Notes: a model not told the origin generated them from the sequence alone. DNA of 45,801 nt from Alphaproteobacteria bacterium (GCA_030425395.1 JAUIAS010000027.1:1-45801), one strand, 5' to 3'. Counted from the stretch's first letter, positions 24,392-33,414 are shown. Translations and numbers: made by a program.

Positions 24392-26521
24392 ATGACATCG
24401 AAAACCGAAAACTGGCGGGCGCTCGCGGAAAAGGAACTGCGTGGCAAGCCTGTCGAGGATCTGACCTGGAACACGCTGGAAGGCATCCCGGTAAAGCCGC
24501 TTTATACCGAAGAGGATACCGCCGATCTGCCGCATATGGGCACGATCCCCGGCGAAGGCCCGTTTGTGCGCGGGGTCAAGGCCACGATGTATGCGGGCCG
24601 CCCGTGGACCATCCGCCAATATGCGGGTTTTTCCACCGCCGAAGAATCCAACGCCTTCTACCGCCGCAATCTGGCTGCGGGGCAGCAGGGCGTGTCGGTG
24701 GCTTTCGATCTCGCCACGCACCGCGGCTATGACAGCGACCACCCTCGTGTTGAGGGCGATGTTGGCAAGGCCGGTGTCGCCATCGACAGCGTCGAGGATA
24801 TGAAGATCCTGTTTGACGGTATCCCGCTGGACAAGGTGTCGGTGTCTATGACGATGAACGGCGCGGTGATCCCGATCCTGGCGTCCTTTATCGTCACCGG
24901 CGAAGAGCAGGGCCACGACAAAAGCGTTCTGGCAGGCACCATCCAGAACGATATTCTCAAGGAATTCATGGTCCGCAACACCTATATTTATCCGCCGGAA
25001 CCTTCGATGCGGATCATTGCGGATATCATTGAGTACACCTCCAGCGAGATGCCCAAGTTCAACTCGATCTCGATTTCCGGCTACCACATGCAGGAAGCCG
25101 GCGCGAACCTTGTGCAGGAGCTGGCCTTTACCCTTGCGGACGGGCGCGAATACGTGCGCGCGGCGCTGGAACGCGGGATGGACGTGGACAAGTTCGCTGG
25201 TCGCCTGTCGTTCTTTTTTGCCATCGGCATGAATTTCTTCATGGAGGCGGCCAAGCTGCGCGCGGCGCGTCTGCTGTGGCACCGCATCATGTCCGAGTTC
25301 GAGCCCCAGAACCCCAAGTCCCTGATGCTGCGCACGCATTGCCAGACGTCGGGCGTATCGTTGCAGGAACAAGACCCCTATAACAACGTCATCCGCACCG
25401 CCTATGAAGCGATGAGCGCGGTTCTGGGCGGCACGCAGTCGCTGCACACCAACGCCTTGGACGAAGCGATCGCGCTGCCCACGGATTTCAGTGCCCGGAT
25501 TGCGCGCAACACGCAGTTGATCCTTCAGGAAGAAACCGGGGTGACCAACGTCGTCGATCCGCTGGCCGGGTCCTATTACGTCGAGAGCCTGACCCACCAG
25601 TTGGCCGAAGACGCGTGGAAGCTGATCGGCGAGATCGAGGAAATGGGCGGCATGACCAAGGCCGTGGCATCGGGCATGCCCAAGCTGCGGATCGAGGAAA
25701 CCGCCGCCACCCGTCAGGCGATGATCGACCGTGGCCAGGAAGTCATCGTCGGCGTCAACAAATACCGCAAGGACAAGGAAGACCCGATCGACATTCTCGA
25801 TGTGGACAACGTCAAGGTGCGCGAATCCCAGATCGCGCGGCTGGAGCGTATCCGCGCCGAGCGTGACGATGCCGCCTGCACCGCGGCCCTTGATGAACTG
25901 GCGCGCCGCGCCAAGGAGGGCGGGAACCTTCTGGAAGCGGCGGTCGAAGCCGCCCGCGCCCGCGCATCCGTAGGAGAGATCAGCATGGCCATGGAAAAGG
26001 AATTCGGACGGCACCGCGCCGAGGTCAAGACTTTGGCCGGGGTTTATGGCAAGGCCTATGAGGGCGACGAAGGCTTTGCCGCTATCCAGAAATCGGTTGA
26101 GGATTTCGCCGAAGAGGATGGCCGCCGCCCGCGTATGCTGGTGGTCAAGATGGGGCAGGACGGTCACGATCGGGGGGCCAAGGTGATCGCCACGGCCTTT
26201 GCCGATATCGGGTTTGACGTGGATGTGGGCCCGCTGTTCCAGACCCCTGAAGAAGCAGCGCAGGACGCCATCGACAATGACGTTCACGTGATCGGCATTT
26301 CCAGTCAGGCAGCAGGCCACAAGACGCTGGCTCCGAAGCTGGTCGAGGAACTCAAGGCGCAGGGCGCGGGGGATATCATCGTGATCTGCGGCGGGGTCAT
26401 CCCGCAGCAGGATTATGAGTTCCTGTTCAACAGCGGTGTAAAGGCGATCTTTGGCCCCGGCACCAATATCCCGGACGCCGCCGAGAATATCCTCGGCCTG
26501 ATCCGCGCCGCCCGAAAGTAA
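24392..26521 (+). CDS. scpA: Methylmalonyl-CoA mutase
   Basis: 709 residues, the single-chain (large subunit plus B12 domain) form. It converts (R)-methylmalonyl-CoA to succinyl-CoA with adenosylcobalamin. The N-terminal TIM barrel holds [37 protein letters not shown] and the [19 protein letters not shown] segment. The C-terminal B12 domain (about 575-709) has the base-off motif DGHDRG with H592 as cobalt ligand, and the later [11 protein letters not shown]. The ATG is preceded by AAAAGGA. Methylmalonyl-CoA epimerase and the MeaB-type chaperone are not in the window. No cobalamin riboswitch was seen upstream. Also known as mcmA or bhbA. Confidence 0.95.
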   Translation: MTSKTENWRALAEKELRGKPVEDLTWNTLEGIPVKPLYTEEDTADLPHMGTIPGEGPFVRGVKATMYAGRPWTIRQYAGFSTAEESNAFYRRNLAAGQQGVSVAFDLATHRGYDSDHPRVEGDVGKAGVAIDSVEDMKILFDGIPLDKVSVSMTMNGAVIPILASFIVTGEEQGHDKSVLAGTIQNDILKEFMVRNTYIYPPEPSMRIIADIIEYTSSEMPKFNSISISGYHMQEAGANLVQELAFTLADGREYVRAALERGMDVDKFAGRLSFFFAIGMNFFMEAAKLRAARLLWHRIMSEFEPQNPKSLMLRTHCQTSGVSLQEQDPYNNVIRTAYEAMSAVLGGTQSLHTNALDEAIALPTDFSARIARNTQLILQEETGVTNVVDPLAGSYYVESLTHQLAEDAWKLIGEIEEMGGMTKAVASGMPKLRIEETAATRQAMIDRGQEVIVGVNKYRKDKEDPIDILDVDNVKVRESQIARLERIRAERDDAACTAALDELARRAKEGGNLLEAAVEAARARASVGEISMAMEKEFGRHRAEVKTLAGVYGKAYEGDEGFAAIQKSVEDFAEEDGRRPRMLVVKMGQDGHDRGAKVIATAFADIGFDVDVGPLFQTPEEAAQDAIDNDVHVIGISSQAAGHKTLAPKLVEELKAQGAGDIIVICGGVIPQQDYEFLFNSGVKAIFGPGTNIPDAAENILGLIRAARK

Positions 26522-26596
26522 GCGCGGATCCGGGCCGGTCACCCCGGACCGCGGAGGGATGTGGGCACACCGGACGGGCGCACACCTGACGGGGGC

Positions 26597-26661
26597 GGGG
26601 GGCTCTGCCCCCCGGCTGCCCTGTGGGCAGCTCCCCCCGGGATATTTTCAGCAAGAGAAAA
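26597..26661 (+). repeat. Dispersed hairpin element, copy 2
   Basis: GGGGGGC-TCT-GCCCCCC (26597-26613), a second hairpin CTGCC-CTGT-GGGCAG, then CCCCCCGGGATATTTTCAGC and an AAGAGAAAAA purine block. It has the same order of parts as the element at 3157-3233 (which is on the other strand). It sits 75 bases after the mutase stop and may serve as its 3' end. Confidence 0.55.
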
Positions 26662-26723
26662 AGGGGCGTGCCGCATCGGGAGATGGGGCGCGCCTTTTTC
26701 GTTATGGGGTGTTTTTTGGTGGG

Positions 26724-27656
26724 TCAGGCGCTTTGGGTGATCAGGGTGTGGATCAGTGTTCGCAGCCAGATATGTTGCGCCGAGCGGTGGTTGAGCGCGG
26801 TCCATGCGGTGTGGATGGTGATCGAAGTGGGCACCGGGCAGGCGGTGATATGAATGGACTGGCCCAGAACGCGGGACAGGCGATGCGGCACCGTGCCCAC
26901 AAGATCGGAACCGGCGACCAGCGATTCCAGCCCGGCGGGGCTGGGAACACGCAGGGCCACCCGCAGGTCGTGGCCCATCTCTGCGAGAACGGTGATGTAA
27001 CGGGATGTCCAGCGGCCCCCATAGGTGACCAGAACATGATCAAGGTGCAGGTAGGTGGCGAGGCTGAGCGGTTCCCTGGCCGCAGGGTGGGCCGGGTCCA
27101 TCACGCAGGCGTAGGTTTCCTCGTATAGTGGGCGGCTGTGCAGGAGTGGGCCGTCGCGGTCGATCGGACCGATGAGCAGATCGGCTTCGCCGTCGAGGAG
27201 TCGTTGCGGGCCGGTGCCGCCGGCATCAACGATATTGAGTGTGATGCCGGGTGCACGGGCGCGCAGGGCATGCACGATACCGGGCAGCCAGAGAGCCCTT
27301 TCATAGTAATTGCACGCAATGGAAAATGTGCCCGACGCCGTCGCGGGATCAAAGGCCGGGGGGTGGGCCATTTGCCGGTAGGAGGCAATCAGGTGGCGGG
27401 TGTCTTCCACGATCTTGTCGCAGCGCGCCGTGGGGTGGATGGATCGCCCCTGCCGCGCAAAGAGCGGATCGCCGAACACGTGGCGCAGCTTGTCTATGGC
27501 ATAGCTGACGGCGGATTGGGTCAAGCCCAGCTCATCGGCGGCGCGGGTAAAGGATCGCAGGGAATGCACCCTCTCCAGAAGCCGAAGGGTGCGAAAGTCG
27601 ATGCTCAGCGGATCGATACCGGGATCGTTGGGGGTGGTCATGCTGTCACAATCCAT
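26724..27656 (-). CDS. LysR-family transcriptional regulator
   Basis: About 310 residues. The winged helix-turn-helix is at about 20-80: RTLRLLERVHSLRSFTRAADELGLTQSAVSYAIDKLRHVFGDPLF. The type-2 periplasmic-binding-like effector domain runs from about 105 to 305. The start at 27656 and an ATG five codons in (27641) are both possible; neither has a strong ribosome site. It is divergent from the P450 gene with under 100 bases between, the usual arrangement for a LysR protein that controls its neighbour. The effector is unknown, and may be the substrate of the P450 or of the TRAP binding protein downstream. Confidence 0.88.
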   Translation of the reverse strand: MDCDSMTTPNDPGIDPLSIDFRTLRLLERVHSLRSFTRAADELGLTQSAVSYAIDKLRHVFGDPLFARQGRSIHPTARCDKIVEDTRHLIASYRQMAHPPAFDPATASGTFSIACNYYERALWLPGIVHALRARAPGITLNIVDAGGTGPQRLLDGEADLLIGPIDRDGPLLHSRPLYEETYACVMDPAHPAAREPLSLATYLHLDHVLVTYGGRWTSRYITVLAEMGHDLRVALRVPSPAGLESLVAGSDLVGTVPHRLSRVLGQSIHITACPVPTSITIHTAWTALNHRSAQHIWLRTLIHTLITQSA

Positions 27657-27752
27657 CAAAAAATTCGATGCTATATATCTATTCGATCATATTGCCGGAT
27701 GAAACGGTCCTTGGCACAGTGGGATTTCAAGGATGGACAGGGAGGGGGCACC
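27657..27752. promoter_or_regulatory. Divergent LysR/P450 promoter region
   Basis: An AT-rich patch in GC-rich surroundings contains two direct ATTCGAT repeats (27663-27669 and 27681-27687, 18 bases apart) around TATATATC. Spaced repeats of this kind are plausible LysR-type binding sites. The assignment is inferred from position. Confidence 0.5.
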
Positions 27753-28928
27753 ATGGGTTTGGCACCGGTGGATGACACGATCACATTGGCGCAGTTGGCG
27801 CGTGATCCTTATTCAATCTATCGCCGTTTGCGCCACGAGGCACCGATTTGCAGCGTGCCGGCGACCCGGCGGATATTCCTGACCAAGGCGCGTCATACCA
27901 AGATGGCCAAGGAAAACCCCGAGCTTTACAGTTCGGACGACCCGGTCACGCCGATGCAGCGGGCCTTTCAGGCGCACACGCTGATGCGCAAGGACGGGCT
28001 TGAGCATCGTCAGGAACGTATGGCGATGCACAAGTCGTTTTCGCCCAAGGTGATCAAGTCCGATTGGGGTGATCTGTATCGCAAGATCGCGTCCGACTAC
28101 ATTGACAGGCTGCCGCGTGGCGAAACCGTCGATCTGTTCACCGAACTATGCGGGCCGGTCGCCGCACGCATTCTGGCGCATATCCTCGGGCTGGATGAGG
28201 CGAGCGACGCGGACATGATGCGGTGGTCTCAGACCCTGATCAACGGGGCGGGAAATTTCGGGTTCGAGGATGAACCCTTTGCGCTCAGCGATGCCGCGAA
28301 CGCCGAGATGAACGCCTATTTCGATTCCATCGTGCCGCGTCATCTGGCAGAGCCGAACAATTCGGCCCTGTCGGTCATGGTCAATGCGCCGAACCCGATC
28401 CCCAAGAGCCAGATCTATGCCAATATCAAGATTGCCATTGGCGGCGGCATCAACGAACCGCGCGATGCGCTGGCGACGATCGTCTATGGCCTGCTGACCA
28501 ACCCCGATCAACTGGAGGAAGTGCGTCGCACCGGTGCATGGGTCGATGCGTTTGAGGAAGGGGTACGCTGGGTGGCACCAATCCAGGCGTCGTCGCGGCG
28601 GGTAACCCAGACCCATGAGATCGACGGGATCGAGGTGCCGGAAGGGGTCACGCTTATGACGATACAGGCTTCGGCCTGCCATGACGAGGATCTGTTCGAG
28701 AACGGGCATCTTTATAACGTGTTCCGCAAAAAGGCTCCGCATCAGGCCTTTGGGACCGGCCCACACCATTGTTCGGGCGCGCAGGTTGCCCGCAAGACAT
28801 TGGGCGAGGTGATGTTGCCGATGCTATTTGAGCGGTTTCCGAACATGGCGCTCGCCTCGGCTGAGGATGTTGTCTGGCACGGGTTCGGGTTTCGCGGGCC
28901 GCTGAACCTGCCGGTCACGCTCAACTAA
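27753..28928 (+). CDS. Cytochrome P450 with atypical I-helix
   Basis: 391 residues, a soluble bacterial P450. The heme-thiolate loop is FGTGPHHCSGAQVAR with Cys340. The K-helix ExxR is E269-G-V-R272. The I-helix reads IAIGGGINEPRDAL (about 227-240): the usual acid-alcohol pair (D/E-T) of the AGxDT motif is replaced by N-E-P. This predicts an altered oxygen-activation step or use of peroxide, unless this branch compensates in another way. The ATG at 27753 has a near-perfect GGAGG site; the frame is open further upstream, but without such a site. No ferredoxin or reductase gene is adjacent. It is divergent from a LysR gene and 58 bases before a TRAP binding-protein gene. The substrate is unknown. 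Confidence 0.9.
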   Translation: MGLAPVDDTITLAQLARDPYSIYRRLRHEAPICSVPATRRIFLTKARHTKMAKENPELYSSDDPVTPMQRAFQAHTLMRKDGLEHRQERMAMHKSFSPKVIKSDWGDLYRKIASDYIDRLPRGETVDLFTELCGPVAARILAHILGLDEASDADMMRWSQTLINGAGNFGFEDEPFALSDAANAEMNAYFDSIVPRHLAEPNNSALSVMVNAPNPIPKSQIYANIKIAIGGGINEPRDALATIVYGLLTNPDQLEEVRRTGAWVDAFEEGVRWVAPIQASSRRVTQTHEIDGIEVPEGVTLMTIQASACHDEDLFENGHLYNVFRKKAPHQAFGTGPHHCSGAQVARKTLGEVMLPMLFERFPNMALASAEDVVWHGFGFRGPLNLPVTLN

Positions 28929-28939
28929 CGCCAAGAGCC

Positions 28940-28963
28940 GCGGCAGGCGGTCTTGCCTGTCGC
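28940..28963 (+). promoter_or_regulatory. Stem-loop between the P450 and TRAP binding-protein genes
   Basis: GCGGCAGGC, GGTCTT loop, GCCTGTCGC: a 9-bp stem with one G-T pair and no U tract. It lies in the 58-base gap and may stabilise or process a shared transcript. Confidence 0.5.
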
Positions 28964-28986
28964 CAGAAATAAACGGGAGGAACGAT

Positions 28987-30063
28987 ATGAAACCGATCAA
29001 GACAATGATGGCGGGCGCGCTGTGCACCTTAGGCCTTGCCACGGGGTTCGCCACGGGGATCGTTGCGGGGGCACCGGCGGCGTCGGCGCAGGAGGTCACG
29101 CTCAGCCTGCATCAGATGCTGCCGCCGCAGGCTTCGGTGCCGCGCGAAATTCTCGTGCCATGGATGGAAAAGGTCGCGGCCGAATCCGGTGGCCGGATCC
29201 AGATCGACCATTATCCGTCGATGCAGCTTGGCGGTGTGCCGCCCGAGCTCTTCGATCAGGCGGTGGACGGGTTGGCCGACATCATCTGGACAGTGGTCGG
29301 CTATACGCCGGGACGGTTCCCGAGCACCGAGGTTTTTGAACTGCCGTTCATGGTCGAAGATGCGCGTGCGGCCTCTTGTGCCTATTGGAAGATGTACGAA
29401 ACCCGCATGCGTGACACCGAATTCGCCGATGTGCACATGCTGGGCACGTGGGTGCACGGTCCGGGTGCGTTCCACACCAACGCGCCGGTCAGGACACCGG
29501 CGGATCTGCAGGGCATGAAAATCAGGGGCGGCTCGCGGCTTGTGAACCAGTTGCTTGAACGTGCCGGGGCAGAGCCGATCGGGATGCCTGTGCCTGCGGT
29601 GTCCGAGGCCTTGTCCAAGGGGGTTCTGGACGGAACCACGATTCCATGGGAAGTGACCGCGCCGCTCAAGGTGCCGGAGCTGGTCAGCAACCATACGGAA
29701 TTCGAAGGTCCGGCGCTCTATACCCTGACCTTTGTGCTGGCGATGAACAAGGACAGCTACGACGCCTTGCCTGATGATCTCAAGACGGTGATCGACAACA
29801 ATTCTGGTCTGGAATTTTCGGTCTTTGCCGGCGGCACACAGGCAGACGCGGATATTCCCGCGCGCGCAAAGGCAGAGGGGATGGGCAACAATATCATAAC
29901 CATTTCCTCGGAGGACGCCAAGGAATGGCGCGATCTTGTGGCACCCATCTATGACACTTGGGTGAGCGATCTGGAGGGCAAGGGGCTCGACGGTCAGGCA
30001 TTGATTGATGAGGCGCGCGGCTTGATGCAAGGCAGCTGCAAGGGGGCCACAGGCGCGCTCTAA
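28987..30063 (+). CDS. TRAP transporter substrate-binding protein (DctP family)
   Basis: 358 residues. A signal peptide covers about 1-35 (cut after SAPAASA-like sequence, before QEVTLSLHQML). The DctP fold follows, with the family segment TPADLQGMKIRGGSRLVNQLLERAGAEPIGMPVPAVSEAL (about 175-215), which includes the conserved Arg that clamps a substrate carboxylate, and GVLDGTTIPWEV. Two Cys (in ASCAYW and GSCKGA) may pair. GGGAGG lies before the ATG. The usual DctQ and DctM membrane partners are absent: the next gene is a VOC protein and a terminator follows. It may share a transport partner elsewhere, or act as a sensing or scavenging protein. Confidence 0.9.
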   Translation: MKPIKTMMAGALCTLGLATGFATGIVAGAPAASAQEVTLSLHQMLPPQASVPREILVPWMEKVAAESGGRIQIDHYPSMQLGGVPPELFDQAVDGLADIIWTVVGYTPGRFPSTEVFELPFMVEDARAASCAYWKMYETRMRDTEFADVHMLGTWVHGPGAFHTNAPVRTPADLQGMKIRGGSRLVNQLLERAGAEPIGMPVPAVSEALSKGVLDGTTIPWEVTAPLKVPELVSNHTEFEGPALYTLTFVLAMNKDSYDALPDDLKTVIDNNSGLEFSVFAGGTQADADIPARAKAEGMGNNIITISSEDAKEWRDLVAPIYDTWVSDLEGKGLDGQALIDEARGLMQGSCKGATGAL

Positions 30064-30070
30064 GCGCGTC

Positions 30071-30097
30071 AACCGGGGGCCTTGAGGCTCCGGTTTT
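30071..30097 (+). terminator. Intrinsic terminator after the TRAP binding-protein gene
   Basis: AACCGGGGGCC, TTGA loop, GGCTCCGGTT, followed by TT-A. An imperfect but stable stem with a short U run, eight bases after the stop. Confidence 0.6.
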
Positions 30098-30220
30098 ACG
30101 CAGCGCAGGAAAAACGGGTTGCGGGGGCGTGGTTCCTCGCATCCTGCCTGGTGAATTTTCTTGAACCGATTCTGGCAGTTTTCGCTTTTCCCGGCGGCGT
30201 GTTCGGGTCAAGTTCCCGGT

Positions 30221-30832
30221 ATGTTGGAATTGGATCACATCGCCGTTGCAGGCGAAACGCTGGAAGAGGCCGTCGCATTGGTTGAGGCTGCTTTGGGGGT
30301 CGCGATGGGCCCCGGAGGGCAACACGCGACGTTTGGCACTTACAACCGGTTGCTGGGGCTGGAAAACGGGCTGTATCTGGAGGCGATCGCGATTGATCCC
30401 TCGGCCCCGCCGCCGGGGCGCGCGCGCTGGTTTGATCTGGACCGGTTCGCAGGTGTGCCGCGGCTGACCAACTGGATTTGCCGCACCGATGATCTGGCCG
30501 GGGCTGTGCAGTCCCTGCCGGGATCTGGCGAAGCGGTGGCCTTGGCGCGGGGGGATTTGCGCTGGCAGATGGCCGTGCCCCCGGATGGCGTGCTGCCGTT
30601 CGACAATCTGTCGCCCGCGATCATCCGTTGGCAGGGCGATCTGCATCCGGCGTCGATGCTGGCGGCTTCGGGGTGCAGCCTTGCACGGCTGGTCATCGCG
30701 CATCCTCAGGCCGATGTCTTGTCGGCGCGGCTGGCCCCGGTGTTGACCGATGCCCGTGTTGTGATCGAAGCCGGTTCCCCGGCCATGATGGCAGAGTTTG
30801 ACACGCCCGGCGGTCGCCGGGTGCTGCGGTGA
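30221..30832 (+). CDS. VOC-family (glyoxalase-like) protein
   Basis: 203 residues, starting MLELDHIAVAGETLEEAVAL, the characteristic first strand of VOC proteins with the metal-ligand His in LDHIAV. It contains the GGQHATFGTYNRLLGLENGLYLEAIAID segment typical of the Glyoxalase_3 group and a second, weaker half after about residue 100. The substrate is unknown; family members include isomerases, dioxygenases and resistance proteins. The ATG at 30221 has a weak ribosome site (the sequence AAGTTCCCGGT precedes it). It is followed four bases later by a GTG-started acetyltransferase, so the two form a likely operon. Confidence 0.8.
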   Translation: MLELDHIAVAGETLEEAVALVEAALGVAMGPGGQHATFGTYNRLLGLENGLYLEAIAIDPSAPPPGRARWFDLDRFAGVPRLTNWICRTDDLAGAVQSLPGSGEAVALARGDLRWQMAVPPDGVLPFDNLSPAIIRWQGDLHPASMLAASGCSLARLVIAHPQADVLSARLAPVLTDARVVIEAGSPAMMAEFDTPGGRRVLR

Positions 30833-30836
30833 CACC

Positions 30837-31319
30837 GTGCTGACGTTGCGCGCGGCGCGCATGGAAGATGCGGCGGCCATCTGTGCCGTGGCCAATCCGA
30901 TCATTCGCGACACGCTGGTCACCTTCACCACGACGGAACGCCACGAAGACGAAATGGTGCGGGCGATTGCGGCCGCAGAGGGGGCGTTTTTCGTGGCCGA
31001 AACGGCGCAGGGTGTCCAAGGCTATGCCACGTATTTTCCGTTTCGCAGCGGGCCCGGCTATGCGCATACGCGCGAACATACCATTCTGCTTGCCCCGTCC
31101 TTGCGCGGGGCGGGGGCCGGGCGGCGTCTCATGGGGGCGCTTGAGGCGCATGCACGGGCGGCGGGCGTTCATGTTCTGGTGGCTGGGGTCAGCGGGTCAA
31201 ACCCCGCTGGCCGTGCCTTTCATGCCGCGATCGGATTTGACGAGGCGGGGGTGATGGCGCAGGTCGGGTTCAAGTTCGGACAATGGCATGACCTTGTGTT
31301 GATGCAGAAAATCCTGTGA
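30837..31319 (+). CDS. GNAT N-acetyltransferase (phosphinothricin/MnaT type)
   Basis: 160 residues from a GTG at 30837. The acetyl-CoA site is visible as HTILLAPSLRGAGAGRRLMGALEAHARAAG (motif A, R-x-x-G-x-G). The TLVTFTTTERHEDEMVRAI and YATYFPFRSGPGYAHTREHTI segments mark the phosphinothricin/methionine-sulfone acetyltransferase branch, which acetylates amino-acid analogues. It ends WHDLVLMQKIL, typical of the group. It follows the VOC gene by four bases, so both are probably co-translated. Substrate is inferred from family only. Confidence 0.88.
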   Translation: MLTLRAARMEDAAAICAVANPIIRDTLVTFTTTERHEDEMVRAIAAAEGAFFVAETAQGVQGYATYFPFRSGPGYAHTREHTILLAPSLRGAGAGRRLMGALEAHARAAGVHVLVAGVSGSNPAGRAFHAAIGFDEAGVMAQVGFKFGQWHDLVLMQKIL

Positions 31320-31370
31320 TTGCAGGCTGACACCGGTGCGCACAGTGTGCGGCGCATGTCCGAGGAACGA

Positions 31371-31405
31371 AAAACCGGTTCCCACTTTTTCGCGACATGC
31401 TTTAG
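31371..31405 (+). repeat. Alphaproteobacterial promoter-like repeat
   Basis: AAAACCGGTTCCCACTTTTT, followed by CGCGACATGCTTTAG. I recall this arrangement (AAACCGGTTNCCACTTTT...ATGCTTTAG) as a very common intergenic repeat in Rhizobiales and other alphaproteobacteria. Here it ends 10 bases before the TerB-DnaJ start. It contains the palindrome AACCGGTT. Confidence 0.6.
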
Positions 31406-31414
31406 GGTGCCGTT

Positions 31415-32089
31415 ATGTCGATCTGGTCCCGTATATCCGAGGCGATCTCGGCGTTGGCCAAAGGCGCAAGCCTCGCCACCGTCTTTGATCAGCTGCGCAG
31501 CCCGCCCGAGCGCAGCGTCGCGTTCACCATTGCGGTCATTGCGCTGGGCGCAAAGATGGCCAAGGCCGATGGCCGCGTCACCCGTGACGAGGTGTCCGCC
31601 TTCCGCGAGGTGTTCCAGATTGCGCGCGCCGATGAGGCAGGCGCGGCGCGGGTGTTCAATCTGGCCCGGCAGGACGTTGCCGGATATCGTGAATATGCCG
31701 CCCGCATCGGACGCATGTTCCAGGATGACCGCGAAATGCTGTGTGGGTTGCTGGAGGGGTTGTTTCACATCGCTTTGGCCGATGGCGAATACCATCCCGG
31801 CGAGGACCGTTTTCTTGAGGATGTCGCCGAGGATTTCGGCCTGAGCGAGGGACAGTTTCGCGCCCTGCGCGCCCGGTTCGCGCCGGATATGGCCGATCCC
31901 TATTCGGTGCTGGGGGTCAGCCCCGATACCGACCCCGCCGAGATCCGCAAGGTCTGGCGGCAACTTGTGCGCGATACCCACCCCGATGCGATGATCGCGC
32001 GGGGGTTGCCGGAAGAGGCGGTCAAGCTGGCCGAAAAACGAATGATCGCGATCAACCGGGCCTGGGACGACATCAACGAAGGTGCCTGA
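31415..32089 (+). CDS. TerB-DnaJ protein (DjlA-like co-chaperone)
   Basis: 224 residues. A TerB/tellurite-resistance-type helical domain covers about 30-150 (IAVIALGAKMAKADGRVTRDEV and the second half ALADGEYHPGEDRFL, each with acidic DG.. metal-like loops). A C-terminal J domain covers about 165-224, with YSVLGVSPDTDP and the essential HPD in RDTHPDAM. This is the order seen in DjlA, but no N-terminal membrane helix is present, so it is probably soluble or peripheral. It would recruit and stimulate DnaK on particular clients. The start lies just after the dispersed promoter-like repeat at 31371-31405. The next gene is co-directional, 170 bases on. Confidence 0.85.
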   Translation: MSIWSRISEAISALAKGASLATVFDQLRSPPERSVAFTIAVIALGAKMAKADGRVTRDEVSAFREVFQIARADEAGAARVFNLARQDVAGYREYAARIGRMFQDDREMLCGLLEGLFHIALADGEYHPGEDRFLEDVAEDFGLSEGQFRALRARFAPDMADPYSVLGVSPDTDPAEIRKVWRQLVRDTHPDAMIARGLPEEAVKLAEKRMIAINRAWDDINEGA

Positions 32090-32259
32090 CCGATTTCCGG
32101 GAACGCGTCGATTCGAAGAAGATCGGGGCATTGTTGCGGCAATCGGCGGCGCGCTTTCTCCAATTTGCCCGAAATGAGACCAAAAACGCACACAGTCCTG
32201 AGGCATCACCGGGACAGTAAGAACAGTCTTTGGGCTTGGCGCGGGTCAGGAGTATATCG

Positions 32260-33414
32260 GTGAACATGCAGACGATGATGAAACCCGTTTCAGCGGTTAC
32301 AGATGATTTGGCGCGGATCGAGGTGCTTGCCGGTGTCTCTATCGTGATCCCGACCTATCGCGAGGCCGAGAATATTCCTCTGATCCTGAATCGGATCGAC
32401 CAATTGCGCCAGTTGCATAACCTCACCATCGAGGTGCTGTTCATGGATGACAACAGCGGCGATGGCAGCGTCGAGGCGGTTGAGGCGGCAGGATATGACT
32501 GGGCGCGGATCATCGTGCGCACTCAGGATCGTGGGTTGTCGCAATCGGTGATCGACGGGTTCCGCAACGCGCGGTATCCGGTTCTGGTGTGCATGGATTG
32601 CGATTTGTCGCATCCGGTGGACGTGATCCCGCAGATGGTTCTGGCGCTGGCCACGGGGCAGCAGTTCGTGCTCGGGTCGCGCTATGTTCCCGGCGGGTCA
32701 ACCGACGATGACTGGGGCATTTTCCGGTATCTCAACAGCCGCGTGGCGACTTGGCTGGCGCGGCCGCTGACCCGTGTAAAAGACCCGATGTCGGGCTTTT
32801 TCGCGCTGCGCCGCGACGATTTTCTCAAGGCGGATGAATTGAATCCGGTGGGCTACAAGGTGGCGCTTGAGCTGATCGTGAAATGTGGCTTTGACAACGT
32901 GGCCGAGGTGCCGATCCATTTCAGCGACCGCGCCCTTGGGGAAAGCAAACTGACGCTGCGCGAACAGTTGAAATACATCAAGCATCTGCGCCGTCTGTAT
33001 ATCCACAAGTTTTCCAACGCGATGTATCTGCTTCAGTTCCTTGTCGTGGGGGCCTCCGGGGTGGTTGTGAACCTCGCCACGCTGTCGCTTTTGCTCATGG
33101 CAGGGCTGCCTGCGGCGGCCTGTCTGGCGGGGGGGATTGCCACCAGCGTGGTGACGAATTTCCTGCTGAACCGGCGCTTTACCTTTTCTTATGCGCGTGA
33201 CCGCAACATCTGGAAGCAATTCGTGGGCTTTGTCACGGTGTCATCGCTGGGGATTGCCGTGAATTACGGTGTGGCGCTTTCTGTGGCGGGGACGGCCCTT
33301 GCCCAAGGCCGGTTCGGGTTGCACATGTCCGCGTTGGCGGGGATCGCTTGCGGGATGCTCTTCAACTATCTTGGAAACCGGTATGTCATCTTTCGCAAGA
33401 CCCACATGCGCTGA
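32260..33414 (+). CDS. DPM1-type glycosyltransferase fused to a GtrA membrane domain
   Basis: 384 residues from a GTG with AGGAG seven bases before it. The GT2 domain covers about 25-255: SIVIPTYREAENIPLILNRI, MDDNSGDGS, and the acidic-metal site in VCMDCDLSHPVDVIPQM. It resembles dolichol-/polyprenyl-phosphate mannosyl- or glucosyltransferases, which charge a lipid carrier with one sugar at the cytosolic face. The GtrA domain (about 265-384) has four hydrophobic spans and is thought to flip or hold the sugar-lipid. In many bacteria the two parts are separate genes. The following GT39-like gene would use the sugar-lipid as donor, so these two are a plausible pair. Confidence 0.9.
   Translation: MNMQTMMKPVSAVTDDLARIEVLAGVSIVIPTYREAENIPLILNRIDQLRQLHNLTIEVLFMDDNSGDGSVEAVEAAGYDWARIIVRTQDRGLSQSVIDGFRNARYPVLVCMDCDLSHPVDVIPQMVLALATGQQFVLGSRYVPGGSTDDDWGIFRYLNSRVATWLARPLTRVKDPMSGFFALRRDDFLKADELNPVGYKVALELIVKCGFDNVAEVPIHFSDRALGESKLTLREQLKYIKHLRRLYIHKFSNAMYLLQFLVVGASGVVVNLATLSLLLMAGLPAAACLAGGIATSVVTNFLLNRRFTFSYARDRNIWKQFVGFVTVSSLGIAVNYGVALSVAGTALAQGRFGLHMSALAGIACGMLFNYLGNRYVIFRKTHMR

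Noticed and set aside
27138-27752. Much earlier start for the P450 (frame open from 27138)
   Set aside because: The upstream part lies antisense to the LysR gene and in its promoter region; the GGAGG site fixes the start at 27753.
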